This document shows positions 29,891 to 39,739 of a DNA stretch of 64,000 bases, piece by piece. The position numbers were made by a program, and so were the translations under genes. Source of the DNA: Chitinophaga pinensis (GTDB taxonomy: Bacteria > Bacteroidota > Bacteroidia > Chitinophagales > Chitinophagaceae). The stretch covers positions 1-64,000 of the forward strand of contig NZ_VOHS01000011.1 in NCBI RefSeq assembly GCF_007896845.1, read 5' to 3'. Numbering within the stretch: the stretch's first letter is position 1; every line of letters starts with the position of its first letter. The notes under the pieces are model-generated. The model saw nothing but the letters and a program-made list of their open reading frames with translations, ran no database searches and was not told the DNA's origin.

Positions 29891-30634
29891 ATGAGTAATT
29901 CTACCCTTTTACTAAAAACGGTCCTGTTTTTTATACTGGTGCTGTCAGGCGGAATCGCCACAGCGCAGGTACGGGTATACGGTACAGTATACGATCGTTC
30001 CGGCCGTTTTGGTATGCCCTATGTCAGCGTTATGAGTTCCAGTGGTGGTGGCACTGTTACCGACTCACTGGGTCGTTATAGTCTCAATATGGCTCCTGCC
30101 GATTCCCTCAGCTTTTCCTATCAGGGCAAAGCCACCATGAAGATCCCGGTAGCCGAGATCCCGCGTAACCGTCCTTTTGATACCAAAATACACGTGGACG
30201 TTACGACCCTGCCTACTGTCGTCGTGGAAGAAAAGAGGAGAACCTATCAGATGGACTCCATCGCCAACCGTATGGAATATCAGAAGGTGTTTAACTACAG
30301 TCCCGAATATATCAGTACAGGTAGTACCGTCGTTGGCTTCAACCTCGACGCCCTCCTATCTATGCGGAAGATCAAAAGAATGGAAAGGTTCAGGGATCAC
30401 CTGATAGAGCTTGAACAAGAGGACTATGTCAGTCACCGTTTCAATAAAGCGCTTGTCAAAAAACTGACGGGTATCAGCGATTCCACAGCACTGGATGCCT
30501 TTATGCAACGCTATCGTCCGAGCTATTACCAGATCCTTGAATACGATACAGAATACGACTACTTCAGATACATCAAAGACCTCGGCCGTTATTTCAAATA
30601 TGACTGGAAACGCGAGCATCCTGACAGCAAATAA
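29891..30634 (+). CDS. Exported carboxypeptidase-regulatory-like domain protein
   Basis: The product has 247 residues with a signal peptide (to about residue 26, IATA-QV). One beta-sandwich of the carboxypeptidase regulatory type follows (about 27-105: VRVYGTVYDRSGRFGMPYVSV, then TDSLGRYSL). The rest is a charged, mostly helical region (YQMDSIANRMEYQKVFNYSPE) to the end. Such proteins are common in Bacteroidota envelopes, and the function is unknown. Confidence 0.8.
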   Translation: MSNSTLLLKTVLFFILVLSGGIATAQVRVYGTVYDRSGRFGMPYVSVMSSSGGGTVTDSLGRYSLNMAPADSLSFSYQGKATMKIPVAEIPRNRPFDTKIHVDVTTLPTVVVEEKRRTYQMDSIANRMEYQKVFNYSPEYISTGSTVVGFNLDALLSMRKIKRMERFRDHLIELEQEDYVSHRFNKALVKKLTGISDSTALDAFMQRYRPSYYQILEYDTEYDYFRYIKDLGRYFKYDWKREHPDSK

Positions 30635-30733
30635 GACTTTTTAGGACGTCCTACACAGGCATGTATGCATATATAGGAGATAGTCCCTATATTTATATAG
30701 TAAATACAGGGCTCAAGAATAACTCCAACAGAT

Positions 30734-31483
30734 ATGAAATGGCTTAAGAATATCCTGGCCAGGTTATACGCTATCTATGCATTGATCGTCTTCATCTGCA
30801 CTATGCTGATCATGCTACTACCTATGTGGCTGGTCTCTCTGCTTCCCGGACCACGAAATATCCACTATTTTATGGCGCTCGGACGCGGCTGGATGCATGT
30901 ATTCATGCCCCTGATTTTTTGTCCGGTGAGGGTGAGGGGGAAAGCATACTTCGACTCCGACCAACCTTATATCATTGTGTGCAATCACAATTCCATGATG
31001 GACGTTCCTACCACCACCTATGCAGTTCCTGCTGCCAGTAAAAGTCTGGCCAAGGAAGAAATGAAAAAGGCGCCGGTCTTCGGCATCATGTATAAGGTAG
31101 GTTCTGTATTGGTAAACAGACATGATCCTGAAAGCCGTAAGCGCAGTGTAGCGGAAATGAAAGAAGTGCTGAACGATGGCGTACACATGCTGCTGTACCC
31201 GGAAGGGACCCGCAACAAAACAGATGATCCGCTAAAATCTTTTTACGATGGTGCATTTACACTGGCTATCGAAACACAAAAACCAATTCTGCCCACCGTC
31301 ATTTTCAATACGCGTAAGATCATGCCTCCGGGAAAGGTCTTTTATGCTCTTCCGCACGCAATAGACATCCATTTTCTGGCACCGGTTGATACAACGGGAT
31401 TGACGGCCGCCGATCTGGAATCACTGAAAGAAAGGGTATTTAAAACGATGTGGGAGCATATCGAACAAAACTGGAAAAAATAA
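30734..31483 (+). CDS. 1-acyl-sn-glycerol-3-phosphate acyltransferase (PlsC family)
   Basis: This 249-residue membrane enzyme transfers an acyl chain to lysophosphatidate to make phosphatidate. Transmembrane helices lie at the N-terminus (about 8-35). The catalytic HX4D motif is in CNHNSMMD, and the substrate motif is YPEGTR. It probably acts in phospholipid synthesis at the inner membrane. It is a stand-alone gene followed by a long hairpin terminator. Confidence 0.93.
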   Translation: MKWLKNILARLYAIYALIVFICTMLIMLLPMWLVSLLPGPRNIHYFMALGRGWMHVFMPLIFCPVRVRGKAYFDSDQPYIIVCNHNSMMDVPTTTYAVPAASKSLAKEEMKKAPVFGIMYKVGSVLVNRHDPESRKRSVAEMKEVLNDGVHMLLYPEGTRNKTDDPLKSFYDGAFTLAIETQKPILPTVIFNTRKIMPPGKVFYALPHAIDIHFLAPVDTTGLTAADLESLKERVFKTMWEHIEQNWKK

Positions 31484-31517
31484 TAAACAACATAATCATA
31501 CAAGCCATAGGCTATTC

Positions 31518-31568
31518 ATATAAAAACGAAGAAGGCGCATATGATATGCGCCTTCTTCGTTTTTATAT
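31518..31568. terminator. Perfect 24-bp inverted repeat, bidirectional terminator
   Basis: The arms 31518-31541 and 31545-31568 pair without mismatch around a 3-base loop. A and T tracts flank a GC-rich core (GAAGGCGC). It lies between the convergent plsC-like and lptD genes. Confidence 0.85.
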
Positions 31569-31586
31569 CTTTCACTAACTGCGTAG

Positions 31587-34367
31587 CTACAAGTCGTAGA
31601 ACGTTCGCGATCGGTTAATCCTGAGGTCTCTCAAAATACCTGATTTCGGACTGATCGTGATACTGAACTGACGGTATGTACCGATCGGCACCAGGTTGAT
31701 CGACATCTGCCAACAGTGCAGGTCACGGGAGATATACATATTTGTATATGCCAGCTTCTGCTCGTTGAAGTTATAACCACTGGTTACACCGATTTTCCAT
31801 TTTGGCGTCAGACTGAAATCACCGTTAAAGCTCAGATACTGATTGAAAGTATTTACGACCCCACCAGAGTCAGGAATGATCTGTTTGGAATAGGTCATAC
31901 TATACGACAGATCCAGCTTCCATGGAATATCGAAATCCACATATTCACCCGGATTCCTTCTTACCTGCTCCAGCTGACGCTGTTGGGCCTGAAAAGCGGC
32001 ATCCGTGCTCTGTTCATTCTCTATATTGTTGATTTGCTGTTCTTTATCTTTTGCTTTCTTATCCTGAGACTGGAAGGAAGTACTCATGGCGATACTCGCA
32101 TTTGTCAGACGACCAAGGCTGAGTTTACCGGTATTCCACACATAGTTATCCAATCTCCGGCCACGGGAATTCACCTCATACGGATCTATACTACCACTGG
32201 CTGTAATGTTCAGTTTATCAAACAGATTGGTACGGGCATAGATACTGAATGGCGCCAGTTTGAAGCTGTCTGCCAGCAGGTTATAAGACGTATTAATACC
32301 AAAACCATCCAATAATTTGATCTTCTTTTCATGGTTGGCAGAAGTATCTTTCTTCGAGAAGACCTTCATTTCAAGGTTGTTATCCAATCCGAAGGAGATC
32401 GATCCGGCACGCCCATCCGAAGGCACACCAACTGAGGAGCTAAGGAAATAAGACTGTCTTAAGCTATCCCCATCTCTGTTATATTGTAGATAATAATAAG
32501 CGTTTTTAGCAAGGTCAGGCTGATAACTCATACTGATTGTGGGACGCATCACGTGTCTGATAGCCTTAATCTTGGACGTCTTGCTGAACTGGTACATACC
32601 ATACACGGCGGTGGACAGTGAAATACTGGCACTGGCCTGTCTGGCGGTATAAAAACCAGATTCATAAGTTGTATCGATACCACCAAGGGAGTCAATGCTG
32701 ACACGCTTGTTAGGTTTCCATGTCCTGATTGTTTTCTTGGTAAACCAGTATTCTGAGTAACTCACGCCCGGTGACAGGGTAAAGTTTTTAAATACCGGAA
32801 TAGAGAATGAGATAGGTACGGAATGTTTTACACCTGACTGCAACGCATCAAACATCTGTGATTTACCGAACACGGAGTCTTTAAAGGTCACGCTGTTATT
32901 CAGTGTACCATTATACCCTACCCCCAGTTTATGATACCATTTAGCCTTACCCACCACTTCTTTTGGCTGGAAAGGATAGATCGTATTCACGGTGAATGTT
33001 GCTGAAGGGAACGCAATGTTCACGTCGCGGGTAGTCAGGTTCTGTGAGTGCGACAGACTGGAGGTAAAGTTGAAAGGCTTACCCTGCCAGGTCTTCGAAA
33101 AGTTGATGGAAGAGGATAAAGTATTGGTTACGCGGGAAGCATAGTCAAATACGTTATAGGTATTGAATTTTGCCGTACCGAAGTTCACACTGGCTCCGAA
33201 GGTTACACCCGGACGGGCCTTGCTGTCCATACTGTGGTTCCAGGTAAGACGGAAGTCACGCGATTTGGTAAACTCTGTTTTTACTGCCGGATCACCGAAA
33301 CGTGTATTAGCGATACTCAGGGTAAAACCACCATTATAATGGTAACGCTTGCGATAAGTAGGGCTTACCATCAACTGCCAGCTACCATAAGAATAGATCT
33401 CACCACGCAGGGTCATATCAAAATTGTCTCCCAGACCTATATAATAACCACCATTTTGCAAACCCATCCCTTTTTGTGCATTCACGATATAACTTGGCAC
33501 CAGGATACCTGATTGTTGGCCGTGTGTGATCGGGAATATGGCAAAAGGTATAAATAATGGCGTCGGTACCCCTTCAATTTCAAGGTTTGCCGGACCGGAT
33601 ATTACCAGTTTATCAGGAATAACTTTGATCTTATTGGCTCTGAACTGGAAGTGAGGGGTATCCAGATTACAGGTAGTGTAGCCGTTTTTGTAACCAAAGA
33701 TGCTGTTGTCAGGTTCGCGTTTGGTCTGCTGACTCAACACAAATCCTTCCCCATACTGTGAACGGGTATTGATAATCTTTGCACGATGTGTTGCGATATT
33801 CACCCTCAGTGTATCTGAGTCGAAAGCCTGTCCGTTATCTTCCAGCTGCGGGCGGCCGTAAGGTTTACCGGCAGTATCGGTCGCTGTGGTAGCTTCCATA
33901 ATACCTGTAGCCTGATTATAAGTCATACGTTCCGCGTTCAGGGTCGTTTTCTGATATTTGGTATTAGCGGTACCATAAAAATAGAAACGTTTATCCGGCA
34001 CGAGGAGTACGATAGAATCTTTTGCTTTATAGGTAATAGGAGCTTCCAGACTATCTTTCGATACCTTTGGCATATCCAGACTATCCGTACCAGTGCTGTC
34101 GTCAGGGAACCCATCATCGTTCATCTTTATCTCCTCAGTACTCACCGGTGCCACTTTCTGAGGCAGTTTGGTGGTATCAGGGATGCGATGACTCGTATCC
34201 GGGTTTGGTACGGTATCTGTGAAACTTTTGTTAAAACGTACTCCGGCATTTGGCGCGGGAGTTGCTACTGCGTTTATTATAAAAGGAATGACAATTAATA
34301 TACCTGCAAAAGTCAGGTATATCTGTCGCAAAAACTTTTTATAATTATTTTTGTAATTCAGGTGCAT
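31587..34367 (-). CDS. lptD: LPS-assembly outer-membrane protein LptD (Bacteroidota type)
   Basis: The product has 926 residues with an N-terminal hydrophobic signal (about 14-36). A low-complexity Pro/Thr/Asp linker follows, then an OstA/LptA-like beta-jellyroll (about 130-300: RFYFYGTANTKYQKTTLNAERMTYNQATGIMEA, DNGQAFDSDTLRVNIATHRAKI). The rest is a large barrel ending in aromatic-rich strands (final residues TFYDL). It inserts lipopolysaccharide in the outer leaflet. The amidase, MCE and OstA-like genes nearby make an envelope cluster. Confidence 0.88.
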   Translation of the reverse strand: MHLNYKNNYKKFLRQIYLTFAGILIVIPFIINAVATPAPNAGVRFNKSFTDTVPNPDTSHRIPDTTKLPQKVAPVSTEEIKMNDDGFPDDSTGTDSLDMPKVSKDSLEAPITYKAKDSIVLLVPDKRFYFYGTANTKYQKTTLNAERMTYNQATGIMEATTATDTAGKPYGRPQLEDNGQAFDSDTLRVNIATHRAKIINTRSQYGEGFVLSQQTKREPDNSIFGYKNGYTTCNLDTPHFQFRANKIKVIPDKLVISGPANLEIEGVPTPLFIPFAIFPITHGQQSGILVPSYIVNAQKGMGLQNGGYYIGLGDNFDMTLRGEIYSYGSWQLMVSPTYRKRYHYNGGFTLSIANTRFGDPAVKTEFTKSRDFRLTWNHSMDSKARPGVTFGASVNFGTAKFNTYNVFDYASRVTNTLSSSINFSKTWQGKPFNFTSSLSHSQNLTTRDVNIAFPSATFTVNTIYPFQPKEVVGKAKWYHKLGVGYNGTLNNSVTFKDSVFGKSQMFDALQSGVKHSVPISFSIPVFKNFTLSPGVSYSEYWFTKKTIRTWKPNKRVSIDSLGGIDTTYESGFYTARQASASISLSTAVYGMYQFSKTSKIKAIRHVMRPTISMSYQPDLAKNAYYYLQYNRDGDSLRQSYFLSSSVGVPSDGRAGSISFGLDNNLEMKVFSKKDTSANHEKKIKLLDGFGINTSYNLLADSFKLAPFSIYARTNLFDKLNITASGSIDPYEVNSRGRRLDNYVWNTGKLSLGRLTNASIAMSTSFQSQDKKAKDKEQQINNIENEQSTDAAFQAQQRQLEQVRRNPGEYVDFDIPWKLDLSYSMTYSKQIIPDSGGVVNTFNQYLSFNGDFSLTPKWKIGVTSGYNFNEQKLAYTNMYISRDLHCWQMSINLVPIGTYRQFSITISPKSGILRDLRINRSRTFYDL

Positions 34368-34381
34368 GTGTTAAGCGGGCA

Positions 34382-34389
34382 CAAACCTA
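34382..34389 (-). promoter_or_regulatory. Promoter -7 element for lptD
   Basis: On the minus strand TAGGTTTG matches the Bacteroidota TAnnTTTG box, 14 bp before the start codon. A TTG at 34413-34415 is 23 bases away, slightly long for a -33 element. The leader would be very short. Confidence 0.5.
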
Positions 34390-34571
34390 CAAGATTTTAT
34401 ACAAATTATTATCAATTGTAAAACGAAAATGAGCGCCAGGCCAAACAAAGCATCCAGTCATTTATCGAACGACAAAATACGAACGACAATCCAAGGAACA
34501 AAGCGGACGCTGCGCTCCCTGAACAATTTAACAGAATACTAACGCCCATTAAATTATATAAAAACTGAATC

Positions 34572-36246
34572 ATGCGCTGGAACCGATTTTGGATATTTTT
34601 CGGATGTGCCATCTTCCTTGGGACTATCCTACTTTACGCGACGAACCGACCTCTTATTGGCAAAAAACAAAATCCTCCGCTCCGGACCATCATTATAGAT
34701 CCAGGCCATAGTGCGCAGACACCTGGCGCCCGTGGTAAATATTCTACTGAAGAAGGTGTCGTGCTGGACGTGGCCCTGAAACTGGGGAAGATCATCGAAG
34801 AAAATATGAAAGATGTACGTGTAGTATATACGCGTAAAACCAGAAATGCCCTCGGCTCTACCCTGCGTGCTGACCTGAATGAGAGAGCGATCATCGCCAA
34901 CAGGGAAAAAGGAGACCTTTTTATTTCAATTCACTGTAACTCAGCAGGTCCCACCCGTAAGGTGACCGGTTACAAAACAGTCTATATTAAGAAAGGTAAA
35001 AAGAAGGTGCCTGTAAAAAGAGCCATCTATGCGACTTCCCCAAGCACTGCTCAGGGTACTGAAACATATGTATGGGCTACCGGTAAGAACAATGCCAAGA
35101 CAGAATCACTGAAAGAAAGCTCCGTAATCATGCTGGACGCCAACTCGGAAGATGCAAACTCCGTATTGGATATGTCTGATCCTGAAACCTTTATATTATT
35201 AAACACCCTGCGTAACGCCTATTTTGACCAGAGTCTCCGCCTGTCTACCCTCATTGAAGATGAATTCACCAATGTAGGCCGTATCAGCCGTGGCGCCCGT
35301 CAGCGTGACGAAAAAGGTATCTGGGTACTTCAGGCGACCGCCATGCCAAGCGTACTGGTGGAACTGGGCTTTATCAGCAATCCGGAAGAAGAAGACTACC
35401 TGAACTCTGACAAAGGACAACAGGAAGCTGCCAATTGTATCTTCAAAGCCATCAAACGTTATAAAGATGAACTGGGCCGTTACAGTGCTCCGGAAGACAG
35501 ACAGTCCGCTGCTCCCGCTTCCGGCGAACAGTCCACTCCTGTCAGCTACCGCTCTCCGAAGTCCAGAAACAACGACACCCGGAATGCCGTAGCAGCGACA
35601 AAAACCAAAACACCGGCGCCGGCTGCGGTTTCATCCGGCTCAAAGACTAAAACAGCTACCCGTCAGGTAGCTGTCCGGAAAGAGCCGGAAACGCCCGCCT
35701 ATAAATATGATATCCAGTTGCTCGTAAGTGACAAAAAGTACACCCGCGACGCTGCTATCTTTAATAAACTAAGGGGGACCATCCGGAAAGAACAGCTGGT
35801 CGCCAACAGTAAAAAGATCAATAAGTATAAATATATGGGGCAGTTTCCGGTCCCAGGCAGAAGTCAATGCTGCTTTGCGTCAGGCAAAGCAGCTTGGCTT
35901 CCGGAAAGCGGTACTGATGGGACAGGGTAATACGAAAGGCCAGCTGGCAGCAGCCGCATCTGCTCCCGCTGCCACCCCTTCTGTTCCTAAAGTCAGCTTT
36001 AAATATGATGTACAACTGGTCATCACCGACAAAAAATACACCCGCAGTGCCCCCGTCTTTAAGGATTTACGCGGTACGATCATACGGGAATCAGTCGTCA
36101 TCAACCGCAAAACATTAAATAAATATACCTGGGTGAACTTCAAAACCGAAAAAGAAGCCAATGTCGCACTCAGCAAAGCAAAAAAAGCAGGCTTCTGGAA
36201 CGCCACAGTAGTGACCGCAGACAATGACCGTATCGCCAGCAGATAA
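34572..36246 (+). CDS. N-acetylmuramoyl-L-alanine amidase with two SPOR-like C-terminal repeats (one frameshift)
   Basis: This enzyme cleaves the amide between MurNAc and the stem peptide. An N-terminal membrane anchor or signal (about 5-25) is followed by the Amidase_3 domain (about 35-290). Zinc/catalytic residues are in IIDPGHS, TEEGVVLD, SIHCNSAG and LVELGFISNPEEE. A Ser/Ala/Lys linker follows, then two similar repeats (YDIQLLVSDKKYTRDA and YDVQLVITDKKYTRSA), likely for envelope binding. The frame breaks at 35844-35846, where TTT should be TT, giving QFRSQAEVNAALRQAKQLGF. The intact protein is about 557 residues. The promoter must lie in the 204-bp gap shared with lptD. Confidence 0.92.
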
Positions 36247-36414
36247 ACCTCTCCAACTTAGCTAATACACCACACACATTCCCGTTACCTGACCCACCCC
36301 AAGATCTCCTTTAACAATATATTAGATTAATTTCTCCCGAAAAGCTGCATATTTGCCTGCCGTCATCGAAAACGGTATCAGATTTGGTATAGACGCCCGG
36401 CATCCGGATTGTGA

Positions 36415-36443
36415 TTGCCCGCAACCTTTTTTGATTATTTTTG
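36415..36443 (+). promoter_or_regulatory. Promoter upstream of the mlaD-like gene
   Basis: The -7 box TATTTTTG (36436-36443) fits TAnnTTTG, with a TTG at 36415-36417 18 bases before it. The start codon follows 21 bp later. Confidence 0.6.
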
Positions 36444-36464
36444 TAGCAACGTATAACGTATTCT

Positions 36465-37463
36465 ATGCTTAAAGTATCTAACGAAACCAAAGTAGGCGTC
36501 CTTGCAGCTGTATCAATTGCATTGCTGATTTTGGGTTTTAATTTGTTAAAGGGTAAAAGCCTTTTTTCAACCAGTAAGAAAATTTACGCCCAATATACCC
36601 AGGTAAATGGCCTTCAACCATCCGCAACCGTTCAGGTAAACGGACTTGTAGTGGGTAGCGTGTCTAACCTGGAACTCATGGATAAAAACGCCGGAAAGAT
36701 TCTGGTGGAACTGCGTATCACCAAAAAGATTGACATTCCGCAAAATTCAGTTGCGCGTATATCCAGCGACCTTTTAGGTACTAAAACCGTGCAGATCGAC
36801 TTTGGTAACGCTAATGACTATCTCAAAAGCGGCGACACGATCTATGCTGCTGTCGATGGATCCATCACAGACGCACTCAAAGAACAACTGAACCCGCTCG
36901 TGAAAAAACTGGAGGGTACACTGGGTTCCGTGGATTCTGTGCTCCTGACCGTTAATTCTATTTTCGATCCGTCTACAAAAGGTAATCTGCGTGAAGCTAT
37001 CGCTCACCTGAATACCACCATGAACAACTTTACCCGTACTTCCGCCTCTTTAAATGGTATGCTGGATCCTCAGCACGGAAATGTAAAGGCAACGTTCGAC
37101 AACCTCGAAGCACTGACTGCTAATCTTAAGAACAATAACGATAAGATCACCGCCATCCTCGGTAATGCAGAAAAAACAACTGCTGCCCTTGCAAACGGTG
37201 AACTGGATAAGACACTGGTACAATTACACCAGCTGTCAACACGCCTGAACGAAACAATTACCAAATTAAATAGTACCGATGGCTCAGTAGGATTGATGCT
37301 GAATGACAAACAGGTATACAACAACCTGCAAAATTCACTCAGTAACCTGAACAAACTGCTGGAAGATCTGCGCGTGAATCCAAAACGTTACGTACACTTC
37401 TCCCTGTTTGGTAAAAAAGCGAAAGTACAGCCCATACCATCTGATACCGCGAAGGCACTATAA
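36465..37463 (+). CDS. MlaD/MCE-family lipid-transport protein
   Basis: The product has 332 residues. One N-terminal membrane helix (about 10-30) anchors it in the inner membrane. The MlaD domain follows (about 38-115: YAQYTQVNGLQPSATVQVNGLVVGSV), then a long helical region with many Asn, Leu and Thr (LTANLKNNNDKITAILGNAEKT) that could form a coiled tube. MCE proteins carry lipids between the two membranes. The usual ATPase and permease (MlaF/E) are not on this window to the right; on the left the amidase intervenes. It is probably co-transcribed with the following OstA-like gene, 8 bp away. Confidence 0.9.
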   Translation: MLKVSNETKVGVLAAVSIALLILGFNLLKGKSLFSTSKKIYAQYTQVNGLQPSATVQVNGLVVGSVSNLELMDKNAGKILVELRITKKIDIPQNSVARISSDLLGTKTVQIDFGNANDYLKSGDTIYAAVDGSITDALKEQLNPLVKKLEGTLGSVDSVLLTVNSIFDPSTKGNLREAIAHLNTTMNNFTRTSASLNGMLDPQHGNVKATFDNLEALTANLKNNNDKITAILGNAEKTTAALANGELDKTLVQLHQLSTRLNETITKLNSTDGSVGLMLNDKQVYNNLQNSLSNLNKLLEDLRVNPKRYVHFSLFGKKAKVQPIPSDTAKAL

Positions 37464-37471
37464 TCTTGAAA

Positions 37472-39604
37472 ATGCAGCACTTAGCAAAATGCGGGCTTCT
37501 CCTTGCCGGACTTTTTCTGGGAGGCATCTTCACTGCCAGAGCGCAGGAAGCAGAATCTTCGCAGAAAGACACCACACAGGTTATTCACATCATTCAGTCC
37601 GATAAGCTGAATGTGCTCACAAAAGACAGCTTACAGCTGAACAGATTTATCGGTAATGCCATTTTCCGTCAGGGAAATACTTTATTTTATTGTGACAGCG
37701 CATTGATCAACAGAGCAGCCAACGTACTGGATGCTTATGGTCATATACATATTAATCAGGCCGATAGTATTCATATCTATGGAGAATATCTCCACTATGA
37801 AGGAAATACCCGTCTGGCCACCCTCCGCGATAATGCCCGGCTGACAGATGGTAAGGTCACCCTCTCCGGTCCGGAACTCCTCTACGACATGAATGCCCGT
37901 ATCGGTACTTATGTAAAGGGCGGTAAACTGGTCAATGGTAAGAGTGTGCTCACCAGTCAGGAAGGTTACTATTATGCGGATACCAAAGATGTCTACTTCA
38001 ATTACAACGTATTGCTGGTCGATCCGCAATATACCCTTACCACAGATACTTTATTATATAACACCGGCACTAAAATAGCCACTATACTGGCGCCTACCAC
38101 CATCAATGATGGTAAGAGCGTCATGTACACTACTTCCGGTGAATATAATACCGAAACAGGGGAGGGTAATTTCGACAGCCGGCCTACAATCGAGGATAGT
38201 ACCGCTACCATCACGGCCGACAGGATCACGATGGATAAACGTACCGGTCTGGCTTATGCTGTAGGGAACATGATCTATCGCGACACCGCACAGAAAATGA
38301 CCCTGTTATCCAACTATGGTACCGTCAATCAGATCGAGAAAACCGTATTAGCTACCCAACATCCGCTGATGATACTGGAAAGGGAAAAAGATACCCTCTT
38401 CCTTGCTGCGGATAGTCTCTACTCCGGCATTGTAAAAAAAGATACCACTACAGCAGCCGCTGTGAAAGTATCCGCTGATACAGTGAAGCCTGTCACCCGT
38501 GGCCGTCGTTCCCTGCCGGTGCAGAAAGTAAGTCCGCCGGTCACACCGGATACGGTAAAAACAGCACTCCCTGATTCAATACCGGATATTCCATCCGACA
38601 CTTCTGCATTCGCCAAAAGACTGCAAAGTGCCATAGATCCTGAAAGCGCAAAATTAAAACCAGTGATGGTTGCTCCGCCGGGACCGGATACCATACCGAA
38701 ACTACCAAATGCATTGGCCAAACTGGTTGACAGTACCAAAGCACTCCATGCGGATAGTGTCGTATTATCCAAAGATTCCGTCTTAATCGCATTTAAAGAA
38801 AAAGCTGCCGCACTGGCAAATGATACCAGCAAACTGCCTCACCCGGCAGGTATTGTACTGGCAAAAGATTCTATCGGTATCCTGAAAGCAAAAGCATTGT
38901 CCATTCCCAATGATACCAGCGGTATGGCCAAAGCCCTGACACTGCCTGCCGATACCAGCGCACAGCAACAGGATACTACTGAAATCAGGTTTATCAGGGC
39001 ATGGCACAATGTGCGTATCTACTCCGACTCCCTGCAGGGAGTGGCAGATAGCCTGTACTACTCTGGTAAAGATTCCATCTTCCGCTTCTACAGAAACCCG
39101 GTATTATGGGCTAATGAAACACAGCTGAGTGGCGATACGATCTTTATGTATACCAAAAACCAGAAGGCTGACAAACTGCTGCTGGATCAAAACGGACTGC
39201 TCGTAAAAGAAGCAGGAAGGAATATGTATAACCAGATCAAGGGTAATCAGATCACCGGTTACTTTACCGGACAGGCCATTGACTGGATGCACGTGGATGG
39301 CAATGCTGAAAGTATCTACTATGTTCAGGATGATGATAGTGCCTATGTGAGTGTGAACAGAACCCTGAGTGGGGTGATCAATATTTATTTCAGAGAAGGA
39401 CAACTGCATACGATTTCATTCATCAAAGATCCGGAAGGTACTATGTATCCCTTCGGACAGCGCCCGATGGACCAGATGAAACTGGAAAACTTCCACTGGG
39501 ATATCAAACGCAGACCGAAGAGCAAATATGAATTGTTCGGTACTGCAGGAGAGATCAAAAAGAAAGAAGAGGAGGCGCCTAAAAAAGAAGAAGACGAGTT
39601 TTGA
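37472..39604 (+). CDS. OstA/LptA-like periplasmic protein with a low-complexity insert
   Basis: The product has 710 residues with a signal peptide (to about residue 24, ARA-QE). OstA-like beta-jellyroll repeats fill about 30-310 (DSLQLNRFIGNAIFRQGNTLFYCDSALINRAANVLDAYG; ADSIHIYGEYLHYEGNTRLATLRDNARLTDG) and return in about 510-690. Between them, about 312-500 is a Pro/Ser/Asp/Lys-rich stretch with repeated NDTS and LAKDS words. The end is charged (KKEEEAPKKEEDEF). It probably belongs to lipopolysaccharide transport across the periplasm, alongside the LptD 3 kb away (inference). The ATG at 37472 is preferred to the TTG at 37466. Confidence 0.85.
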   Translation: MQHLAKCGLLLAGLFLGGIFTARAQEAESSQKDTTQVIHIIQSDKLNVLTKDSLQLNRFIGNAIFRQGNTLFYCDSALINRAANVLDAYGHIHINQADSIHIYGEYLHYEGNTRLATLRDNARLTDGKVTLSGPELLYDMNARIGTYVKGGKLVNGKSVLTSQEGYYYADTKDVYFNYNVLLVDPQYTLTTDTLLYNTGTKIATILAPTTINDGKSVMYTTSGEYNTETGEGNFDSRPTIEDSTATITADRITMDKRTGLAYAVGNMIYRDTAQKMTLLSNYGTVNQIEKTVLATQHPLMILEREKDTLFLAADSLYSGIVKKDTTTAAAVKVSADTVKPVTRGRRSLPVQKVSPPVTPDTVKTALPDSIPDIPSDTSAFAKRLQSAIDPESAKLKPVMVAPPGPDTIPKLPNALAKLVDSTKALHADSVVLSKDSVLIAFKEKAAALANDTSKLPHPAGIVLAKDSIGILKAKALSIPNDTSGMAKALTLPADTSAQQQDTTEIRFIRAWHNVRIYSDSLQGVADSLYYSGKDSIFRFYRNPVLWANETQLSGDTIFMYTKNQKADKLLLDQNGLLVKEAGRNMYNQIKGNQITGYFTGQAIDWMHVDGNAESIYYVQDDDSAYVSVNRTLSGVINIYFREGQLHTISFIKDPEGTMYPFGQRPMDQMKLENFHWDIKRRPKSKYELFGTAGEIKKKEEEAPKKEEDEF

Positions 39605-39630
39605 TAAGAAAATTATTATCACCCATCTAC

Positions 39631-39699
39631 CAGTATTAAAGCAAAAGCCGTGCAGTAGGGATCATTCTGATCATCTGCACGGCTTTTGCTTTAATACTG
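39631..39699. terminator. Perfect 25-bp inverted repeat after the OstA-like gene
   Basis: The arms 39631-39655 and 39675-39699 pair perfectly. The 19-base loop itself contains a GATCA/TGATC pair. It starts 27 bp past the stop codon and is the likely terminator of the mlaD-ostA unit. Confidence 0.75.
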
Positions 39700-39739
39700 A
39701 CTAATTCAGTGTGACAACAGGCTTATCGTCTATACTGCC

